Positions 1 through 5,486 of a stretch of 14,425 nucleotides of DNA are shown piece after piece; positions within the stretch are counted from its first letter, which is position 1; each line of letters starts with the position of its first letter. Both the position numbers and the translations under genes were made by a program. Where the stretch lies: positions 1 to 14,425 of the forward strand of contig JAEUIG010000086.1 in assembly GCA_016795125.1 (NCBI GenBank), written 5' to 3'. Below the pieces are notes generated by a model. The model saw only the letters and a program-made list of their open reading frames with translations, was not told where the DNA came from and searched no databases. The DNA comes from Planctomycetaceae bacterium. Its GTDB lineage: Bacteria > Planctomycetota > Planctomycetia > Planctomycetales > Planctomycetaceae.

Positions 1-948
1 GACGACGATGTCGTGTTTCGGGCCGTCGCGGCGATCCGTCAGCGGCAGTTTCCAGCCGCGGGGATAGATGCCAAGAATGTTCTTGAACTGGTTGACGCTG
101 CGGATCGGCCGGCCGCCGAAGGTCACGATTTCGTCTCCCTGACGCAGACCGCGGCGATAGGCTTCGGACCCGCTGAGGATCTCGTTGACGACCACGGCGC
201 CGTCGTCGTTGCTCTCGACCGTCGCGCCGAGTGTCGCATGATCGACGACGCGTCCGCTCTTGAGGTGGCTCAGGAAGTAGCGGACCTGGTTGCTGGAGAT
301 GGCATAGCCGGCGCCGACATTGACGCGGCCCCGCTTCTCAACCGAAATGCGACCGTTGACGCCGATGACGTCGCCGGCGGCATTGAACAGCGGTCCGCCG
401 GAGTTGCCCGGGTTGATCGACGCGTCGACCTGCAGGCAGTCGGTGTATTCGAGAAACGTGCCGGCCGGGTACTGGTAGCGGTGCACGCCGCTGACCATGC
501 CGAACGTGACGGTCGGCTGCAGGTCGGTGGCCAGCAGGAATGGATTGCCAAGGGCGTAGGCTTCGTCGCCGACGCGGACGGTGTCGCTGTCCGCCAGTGC
601 GGCGTGCGGGAAGTCGTCGCGGCCGAGCAGCTTGATGAGAGCCAGGTCGCCGGTCGGATCGATGCCGACGCGGACGGCATCGTAGATCCGGCGGTCGTTG
701 AGGCCGCACTTCATGAAGGGGCCGAGACCCTCGATGACGTGAAAATTGGTGACGACGAAGCCGTCGGCCGAGACCAGCACGCCCGAGCCGCCGCCGTTGG
801 CGTCATCCGAGAAGATGGCGACGACGCCGGGGGCAATCCGCTCGACCAGGTCAATCCGCCGCTGCTGCGACTCAAGGACGGCGGGGTCGGCGGCGCCGGC
901 GGTGACGACCGCAATGCAGCAAAGAATGGCCCCGTACACAATTCGCAT
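1..948 (-). CDS. HtrA/DegP-like S1C serine protease with PDZ domain (3' end outside window)
   Basis: Trypsin-like secreted protease of the HtrA family, expected to degrade or process misfolded envelope proteins. The 316 residues present begin with a short hydrophobic signal segment (about 1-20, ending near AGA-AD). The protease domain carries the full catalytic triad in family context: His70 in TNFHVIEG, Asp101 in DPTGDLALIK and Ser183 in the GNSGGP motif. A PDZ domain begins near residue 238 (ATLGATVES, then GLRQGDEIVTFGG) and continues to the left edge, so the C-terminus and any second PDZ are not visible. The start is fixed by a strong AGGAGGT ribosome site at 952-958, 3 nt before the ATG. 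Two perfect-stem hairpins lie just upstream (974-1020). It is the last visible gene of a same-strand series and follows the NPCBM gene by 168 bp. The family call is secure; substrate and exact subfamily are not. Confidence 0.95.
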   Translation of the reverse strand, partial: MRIVYGAILCCIAVVTAGAADPAVLESQQRRIDLVERIAPGVVAIFSDDANGGGSGVLVSADGFVVTNFHVIEGLGPFMKCGLNDRRIYDAVRVGIDPTGDLALIKLLGRDDFPHAALADSDTVRVGDEAYALGNPFLLATDLQPTVTFGMVSGVHRYQYPAGTFLEYTDCLQVDASINPGNSGGPLFNAAGDVIGVNGRISVEKRGRVNVGAGYAISSNQVRYFLSHLKSGRVVDHATLGATVESNDDGAVVVNEILSGSEAYRRGLRQGDEIVTFGGRPIRSVNQFKNILGIYPRGWKLPLTDRRDGPKHDIVV

Positions 949-951
949 CTC

Positions 952-958
952 ACCTCCT
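952..958 (-). promoter_or_regulatory. Strong Shine-Dalgarno of the HtrA-like gene
   Basis: AGGAGGT on the minus strand, 3 nt before the ATG at 948. It is the strongest ribosome site seen in the window and fixes the protease start. Confidence 0.8.
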
Positions 959-973
959 GCCTTGCCGCATAAA

Positions 974-1020
974 TCCGCGCGGCGCAGCGCGGAGAGTTAG
1001 CAATGCCTCAACGGGCATTG
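974..1020 (-). promoter_or_regulatory. Two tandem hairpins in the leader of the protease gene
   Basis: Two inverted repeats with perfect 7-bp stems and 6-nt loops stand side by side: TCCGCGC/GCGCGGA (974-980 with 987-993) and CAATGCC/GGCATTG (1001-1007 with 1014-1020). In the direction of transcription they lie after the NPCBM gene and end about 16 nt before the ribosome site of the HtrA-like gene. The GC-rich one is followed only by TTTA, so it is a poor intrinsic terminator. A leader structure, RNA processing site or weak terminator are all possible. Confidence 0.5.
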
Positions 1021-1045
1021 TCGGAACCGCGTGGGGAGACGACAA

Positions 1046-1094
1046 GCCGAAGACGGAGGCCGGAAGCCAGAAGTTGGCGATTCGCCGTCTGGCT
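1046..1094. repeat. Heptamer repeat and inverted repeat between NPCBM and protease genes
   Basis: Four consecutive 7-bp units, GCCGAAG, ACGGAGG, CCGGAAG and CCAGAAG, fill 1046-1073 (consensus roughly NCSGAAG). The last unit overlaps the left arm AGCCAGA (1065-1071), which pairs with TCTGGCT (1088-1094); an inner GGCG/CGCC pair lies between them. It begins 22 nt beyond the stop of the NPCBM gene. No T-run follows, so it is not a typical intrinsic terminator. Confidence 0.5.
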
Positions 1095-1116
1095 GCTGAC
1101 CTTCGATGTCCAGGTC

Positions 1117-2310
1117 CTATTTCACGACACGCGCATCCGCGAGCACCAGGTGTTCGCAGGCGCCGATCGTGTCTGCGCTGGCGGGCTCGATGCGGATTTC
1201 CAGGTCGCGGACCCCGCTGACGTCAAGGTCCAGCGGCAGCGGATCGCCGTCCCAGCCAAACTGTGACTGCAGCAGCACGCGGCCGTCGCCGATGAACGTC
1301 GCGGCGATCGTGGGGTTGACCCGCGCACAGCCCGACGCACTGCGATCAACGCCGGCGACGGCCTGCAGGCGGCGATAGTCGCGATTGAGCCGGTACTTGA
1401 GCGTCGTGCCGGAATGGACCCACAACCCGCGATCGAATGATTCTTTGCCGACGATGAACGAGTCGCCGACGGAGTTCATGTTCTTGCGGAGCCGCAGCAC
1501 GTCTTCAGACGTGATGAGTCCGACCGGCTTGTAGACCGCGGTCTCGGGGAGGTCGGCCAGGTAGCGGATCCGTCCGAGGCCGAAATCGGCCAACTGCACC
1601 TGCGCGAGTGCCACGGAAATCTGCGGACCGGCCAGCAGTGCTCCGCTCAACTGATCGTCCTGCACCGTGAGATTCTTGAGGACCAGGCGATCGCCGGTGG
1701 ACAGCACGAGTTCGCAGGCGATTTCACGGCGGTCCGGGGCCGTCTGCGGAAATACGATTCCGAAGACCCGGCTCAGGGGAGCGGCCACATCACGGCCGTT
1801 GACGAGGAGATGGACGCCGTCGTCGGCGACGGAGGCGACCACGCCGCCGACGAAGTCGAGGGCATCCGTCTTGCGGACGACGAGCAGATCGGTCTTGGCT
1901 TCGCGCTCCTGGAGCGCGTCCCAGGCGGCGCGGACGGGGGTTTCCAGTTCGGCCAGGCGCACGCTGCGCACCTGCGCCTGAGGCAACTTGATCTCGCCCA
2001 GGATCTCAGAGACGGCCGTCGCCTGCCGATCCTTGAGCGAGAACGAAGAGACGAACATCAGCGAACCGTCGATCAGCCGGACGGCCTTGCTGCGGTCGAG
2101 CACGAACTCATCGGGGGGCGCGACCTCGGCCGGCCGGACCTCGAGCAGGTCGGCGGCGTTCAGTTGCAGCGGCGCGCCGTCCACCTCGAGGGTCAGTTGG
2201 CCGTCCTGCAGCGCCGTCAGGGAGCCGACGTGCGTCGTTCCGTCGAGCGTGTGAACTTCGACCGGAGCAGCGGAAAGAAGCGTGAGGAGAGCTAAAGCGG
2301 AGAACAGCAT
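1117..2310 (-). CDS. Secreted NPCBM-domain protein
   Basis: A 397-residue protein with a short hydrophobic N-terminus (MLFSALALLTLLSAAP) that looks like a signal peptide lacking the usual positive charges. Residues about 19-235 contain several short beta-rich segments of the type 'DG...G.L......L.L..dG.......V..v'; clear examples start near 19, 147 and 200. The C-terminal part from about 248 matches the NPCBM fold: YLADLPE, then a segment with ESFDRGLWVHSGTTLKYRL (about 290-308), AVAGVD, and a final LVLADARVV strand. NPCBM modules are putative carbohydrate-binding domains and are abundant in planctomycetes; no catalytic domain is visible. The ATG at 2310 has no clear ribosome site and sits 7 bp from an AT-rich heptamer array. 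A TAA inside that array closes the frame upstream, so no earlier start exists. Ligand unknown. Confidence 0.85.
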   Translation of the reverse strand: MLFSALALLTLLSAAPVEVHTLDGTTHVGSLTALQDGQLTLEVDGAPLQLNAADLLEVRPAEVAPPDEFVLDRSKAVRLIDGSLMFVSSFSLKDRQATAVSEILGEIKLPQAQVRSVRLAELETPVRAAWDALQEREAKTDLLVVRKTDALDFVGGVVASVADDGVHLLVNGRDVAAPLSRVFGIVFPQTAPDRREIACELVLSTGDRLVLKNLTVQDDQLSGALLAGPQISVALAQVQLADFGLGRIRYLADLPETAVYKPVGLITSEDVLRLRKNMNSVGDSFIVGKESFDRGLWVHSGTTLKYRLNRDYRRLQAVAGVDRSASGCARVNPTIAATFIGDGRVLLQSQFGWDGDPLPLDLDVSGVRDLEIRIEPASADTIGACEHLVLADARVVK

Positions 2311-2317
2311 CCGGAGG

Positions 2318-2350
2318 GATTTTCGATTTTGGATTTACGATTTTCGATTC
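2318..2350. repeat. AT-rich tandem heptamer array (GATTTNN)
   Basis: Four consecutive heptamers, GATTTTC, GATTTTG, GATTTAC and GATTTTC (2318-2345), followed by a partial GATTC. This is an AT-rich island in GC-rich DNA, directly before the ATG of the NPCBM gene (minus strand). I recall very similar AATC-rich strings as recurrent intergenic elements in planctomycetes and cyanobacteria. It may form or replace the 5' leader of the gene. Confidence 0.75.
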
Positions 2351-2358
2351 AAAGAAGT

Positions 2359-2437
2359 TCACCGCAGAGGGCGCGGAGATCGCAGAGGAGAATGTGCTAT
2401 TTTATCATCTCCGCGTTTTCTGCGTTCTCCGCGGTGA
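2359..2437. repeat. Inverted-repeat pair built of 9-bp units (CRCAGAGG type)
   Basis: Left arm: three 9-bp units, CCGCAGAGG, GCGCGGAGA and TCGCAGAGG (2362-2388), preceded by TCA. Right arm: TCTCCGCGT, TTTCTGCGT and TCTCCGCGG (2408-2434), followed by TGA. Over 30 bp the arms are complementary at 22 positions, with a 19-bp spacer. It begins 6 bp past the stop of the minus-strand gene at 2444. Confidence 0.75.
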
Positions 2438-2443
2438 GGCCCT

Positions 2444-3490
2444 TCATTCATTTCCTGCGGAGCGTTGCGCGATGCGCTTCAGGTACTCTTCGACGGCCTG
2501 GCGGTAGTGGAAGGGGAATTGCTGATTGATAAGTTCCTTGGCGGCGGCCTGAGCCTTGTCGGGGAGTTCACCCCAGCCATCCTTGTGGCCAAGTTTTTCA
2601 GGGTCGACTTCGCCTTTGCCCTTGATGCCGCCGACGTAGGAATCGTTCGCGCCGGTGGGAGCCTGATCGGGGGACTGCTCCCCTCCCTGGGAACCTCCGC
2701 CGCCCCCTCCGCCTCCCTGCTGCTGTTCGATCTTGGCGATGATCTCGTCCAGAGTGTTCACGATCCGGTCTTCCACGCGTTGCACCTGCTGGCCGGCGCG
2801 GCCCAGCGTGAGCCGGCGTTCGACGTCGCGCATCTGCCGCGCCACTTCATCGAGCGACTGTTCCTGCAGCGCTTCCAGATCGGCCTGCATCAGGGTGGCG
2901 ACGGTCGAATAGCGGACCGGCACGTCCTCCGTACTGGTGAGCAGAGATTTCAGCGTGGCCAGTCCGTCCTCTTTCAACAACAGGCTGTGTTCGCAGACGG
3001 CCTTGTAGAACAGGCAGCCGGCGGGATCGACCACGTGGGCCGGGTCGATGCGGGCAAACAGGTCGAGCGCCTCGTCGTACATCGTCAGGACGGCCAGGTA
3101 GCGCGCGAAGAAATACCGCAGGTTCTCGTGAAACAGCGGCAAGGCCGCCTGCGTCTCGAGCAGCGGAAAGCCGGTCGCCAGACGGTTGAGATCACCGGAC
3201 CGGCAGGCATCGATGAGTTCGCGGGCCTCGGGGTCGACGAGGTAGAACGTGCGGATCAGGGCATCAAAGCGGTCGTCCGGAGACGAGGGGGCGCCCTGAA
3301 AATCCCACTGGGATTCGACCGCCTTGAGGAGTTCGGGGTCGGCGCCGTGGTCCTGCGCCCAGGCGATCGCCGCTCGCCGGATTTCCGGTTCAGGGGGAGG
3401 CGCGTAAAGCTGCTGTTCGGCGGCCGCAATCTGCCGGAAGCAGACGGCCAGGAACAACACCGTCAGCGCGCAACGCAGTGTGGCGATCAT
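2444..3490 (-). CDS. Secreted helical-repeat protein with Gly tract and WGELP C-terminal motif
   Basis: A 348-residue protein with a signal peptide (MIATLRCALTVLFLAVC..AAA, about 1-24). Residues 34-200 are helical and TPR-like in feel (for example YLAVLTMYDEALDLFARIDP). Residues about 203-257 are predicted coiled coil and contain IVNTLDEIIAKIEQQQ, which resembles IIVETLDEMILALQQE in the neighbouring Q-rich protein. A run of eight glycines follows (about 259-266). The end has GWGELPDKAQAAAKEL and then FPFHYRQAVEEYLKRIA, a 'WGxLP ... Y ... eeYfkrlA' motif that I recall in planctomycete proteins encoded beside DUF4175-like genes. The start ATG at 3490 follows GAGGA at about 5 nt. It lies 72 bp after the Q-rich gene and probably belongs to the same unit. 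Biochemical role unknown. Confidence 0.8.
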   Translation of the reverse strand: MIATLRCALTVLFLAVCFRQIAAAEQQLYAPPPEPEIRRAAIAWAQDHGADPELLKAVESQWDFQGAPSSPDDRFDALIRTFYLVDPEARELIDACRSGDLNRLATGFPLLETQAALPLFHENLRYFFARYLAVLTMYDEALDLFARIDPAHVVDPAGCLFYKAVCEHSLLLKEDGLATLKSLLTSTEDVPVRYSTVATLMQADLEALQEQSLDEVARQMRDVERRLTLGRAGQQVQRVEDRIVNTLDEIIAKIEQQQGGGGGGGGSQGGEQSPDQAPTGANDSYVGGIKGKGEVDPEKLGHKDGWGELPDKAQAAAKELINQQFPFHYRQAVEEYLKRIAQRSAGNE

Positions 3491-3562
3491 GTCGTCCTCG
3501 GGTCGGGGTCGCCGGTGGCTCCCCGCTCAACGGTTCCGTAACACACGCAATTGTAGCGGGGG

Positions 3563-5485
3563 CTATGGGGACTGCCGCCGCAATTCCTGTCCGAGCGAGC
3601 TTTTGCCGGTGGTCAGATCGTAAGTGGCTTCCTGCACGCGCTGCTGGCGGCGAGCCAGGTCGCGCAGCAGCTGCAGCGTGTCGTCGGAATCCGCCTGTTC
3701 GCCGTCGATCTCCAGGCCGACCTGCCGCGTCAGGCGGTTGATCTGATTCTGCAGCGAGCGGATCATCTTCAGCTCGGCGAGTGCGTTGACGAGCGACTGA
3801 TCCTGGTCCTGCGGCTGTTGTGGCTGCTGCGGCTGCTGTTGCTGCTCTTTCATTTTCTCCAGTTCCTGCTGGAGTGCGAGAATCATCTCGTCGAGCGTTT
3901 CGACGATGATCTGCTCGATGAGCTGCGTCGTCTCGCCGGTGTCAGTGCGATCGAGGCGGGTGGCGACTGTCTGCATTGAATCTCGCATCTGCTCAACCGC
4001 TTCGGGGAACGCGACGGACGACCCTTCCTCCTTCAGAAGGACGAGCGCACGGTCGGCGTCGAGGGCGTTGTCGCGCTGCGTGCGGGCGAGGTCGGTTGCA
4101 CGAGCGGCGTGCTGCGATTCGCGATTGGCCGCATCAACCTTGTCGAGTCGTTCCGTCTCCGAATTGATCTGCAGCTGGACGCGGAGCATCTCCTGGAACC
4201 GCGCTTCGAGCATGGTGAGGACCATCTCGCGTTCCTCCTCGCGAAGCTGCCGGAGGATCTCCTCGAGCCGGGCCTTCATCTGTTCGAGATTGGCCAGCGC
4301 CGCATCCTGCTCGTCCGAAGCGCCGTCGCGGTTCTGCTGCTTCAGTTCCTCGATCGCGCGGTTCATGTTGTCGAGCGCCTGCTGAAGCTCCTGGCGTCCC
4401 GGCGTCTGTTCCGACTGAGGCTCGCCCTGCTGCTCGCCGGACTGCTGTTCACCTGGTTGCGGCGGCGACTGCTGTCCGGGGGACGGCTGCGGCTGTGCGC
4501 CCGGTGGTTGCTGCTGGGGCTGGGACGGCGAGCCCTGTTGCGGCTGCGACGGTGACTGAGACGGCGATTGCGGGGGGGACTGCGACGGCGAGCCTTCTGA
4601 CGGCTTCGATTCCGGCTTCTCAGACGAGTCCTGATTCTGTGATTGAGACGGCTTGCCATCTGGCGACTGTTCGGGCTGGCCTTCCGGGGACTCGCCGGGC
4701 TTGTTCCCGTCCGACGGCTCATCGGGCATCGGAGACTGCTGCTCGCCGTTCTCAGACTCCGATTCGGCGGCGTCCTTTTCCGCGGCTCGTTCGGCGTCGC
4801 GGCGATCGATCTTCTCGGCAAGTTCGCCGGCGTGATCGGCGGCGCGCTGCTGTCCGCTCTGCAGCGACTCGGACTCGCCCCCCCGTTCGGTGGCGGCGCG
4901 CGCGTCCTTCTGCTCGCCGATGATCCTTCCGAGGTCCTGGAGGTAGCCTTCGATCTCTTCGATGGCCTTCCGGTTGCGGTCTCGGGCGTCTTCGCTCTGC
5001 AGCAGCTTGAGCAATGTTTCGATGTGGACCAGCAGGTCTTCCTGCCGCACCACGGCGTCGCCAAGTTCGCTGCCTTCCGTCAGCAGGCGGGCGATCGAGC
5101 GCATCTGATCGAGGACGCGCAATTCGCGACTCTGGCTCCGAGTCTGCGTCAGCAGCTCCGCGCGATCGGGGTCGCTGCCCCGCATCAGTTCGCCCAGTTC
5201 GAGCAGCTTCTGTTCGAAGCGCTCGTAATCGCGCTCAATCTGCTGCTGCTGCTGGCCGAGGCTGAGCTCGGGGGGCCCGGACTCGTCGTTCTGCGGATCG
5301 GCGACGACAGGATCGGTCGTCTCATCCGCGGGACGGGAAGTCTCCTGCGCCGGCGACGCGGCACAGAGGGCGATTGCCAACAACAGTGCCGGGAGGGCGA
5401 GGCTCCCGCCGAGCCGGTTCACCATCGACGTCCGGTTTTGATTGCGGCTCCGCAGGAGCGTCGCCCTCCCGTTGCGCAACAACAT
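3563..5485 (-). CDS. Long secreted Q/S/P-rich coiled-coil protein; signal peptide carries an in-frame repeat insertion
   Basis: A 640-residue exported protein of unknown function. Coiled-coil segments cover about 74-200 and 372-620, separated by a low-complexity region rich in Q, S, P, E and G (about 240-365). Near 530-545 it has IIVETLDEMILALQQE, similar to a segment of the downstream protein, and then a QQQQPQQPQQP tract. The ATG at 5485 is 1 nt after the TGA of the DUF4175-like gene and 9 nt from GGAGG, so translation is probably coupled. An internal ATG at 5425 (Met21) would also give a signal peptide but has no ribosome site. Residues 6-32 are encoded by an 80-bp inverted-repeat element; without them the start would read MLLRN-ALLLAIALCAASPAQ. 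The partnership with the DUF4175-like protein suggests an envelope complex, which is an inference. Confidence 0.85.
   Translation of the reverse strand: MLLRNGRATLLRSRNQNRTSMVNRLGGSLALPALLLAIALCAASPAQETSRPADETTDPVVADPQNDESGPPELSLGQQQQQIERDYERFEQKLLELGELMRGSDPDRAELLTQTRSQSRELRVLDQMRSIARLLTEGSELGDAVVRQEDLLVHIETLLKLLQSEDARDRNRKAIEEIEGYLQDLGRIIGEQKDARAATERGGESESLQSGQQRAADHAGELAEKIDRRDAERAAEKDAAESESENGEQQSPMPDEPSDGNKPGESPEGQPEQSPDGKPSQSQNQDSSEKPESKPSEGSPSQSPPQSPSQSPSQPQQGSPSQPQQQPPGAQPQPSPGQQSPPQPGEQQSGEQQGEPQSEQTPGRQELQQALDNMNRAIEELKQQNRDGASDEQDAALANLEQMKARLEEILRQLREEEREMVLTMLEARFQEMLRVQLQINSETERLDKVDAANRESQHAARATDLARTQRDNALDADRALVLLKEEGSSVAFPEAVEQMRDSMQTVATRLDRTDTGETTQLIEQIIVETLDEMILALQQELEKMKEQQQQPQQPQQPQDQDQSLVNALAELKMIRSLQNQINRLTRQVGLEIDGEQADSDDTLQLLRDLARRQQRVQEATYDLTTGKSSLGQELRRQSP
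5391..5470. repeat. 80-bp inverted-repeat element inside the signal-peptide coding region
   Basis: Two 25-bp arms (5391-5415, beginning GGGAGGGCGAGGCTCC; and 5446-5470, ending GAGCGTCGCCCTCCC) are complementary at 22 of 25 positions around a 30-bp spacer. The arm sequence type (GGGCGAGGCTCCCGCCGAGCC) is one I recall as a frequent planctomycete intergenic palindrome. Here it lies inside a reading frame: one arm encodes GRATLLRSR and the other RLGGSLALP. No transposase is present, so it would be a non-autonomous element. TGTTGTTG occurs on both outer flanks but does not abut the arms, so it is not a clear target duplication. Confidence 0.85.
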
Positions 5486-5486
5486 G

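Noticed and set aside
13..972. Open frame of 319 codons on the plus strand
   Set aside because: It is antisense to the HtrA-like protease, whose catalytic triad, PDZ domain and ribosome site are clear.
2465..3541. Open frame of 358 codons on the plus strand
   Set aside because: It is antisense to the WGELP-motif protein with signal peptide and coiled coil, and has no domain of its own.
5425..5425. Internal ATG as the start of the Q/S/P-rich gene
   Set aside because: It would give a signal peptide but has no ribosome site, while the ATG at 5485 has GGAGG and is 1 nt from the upstream stop. It remains possible.
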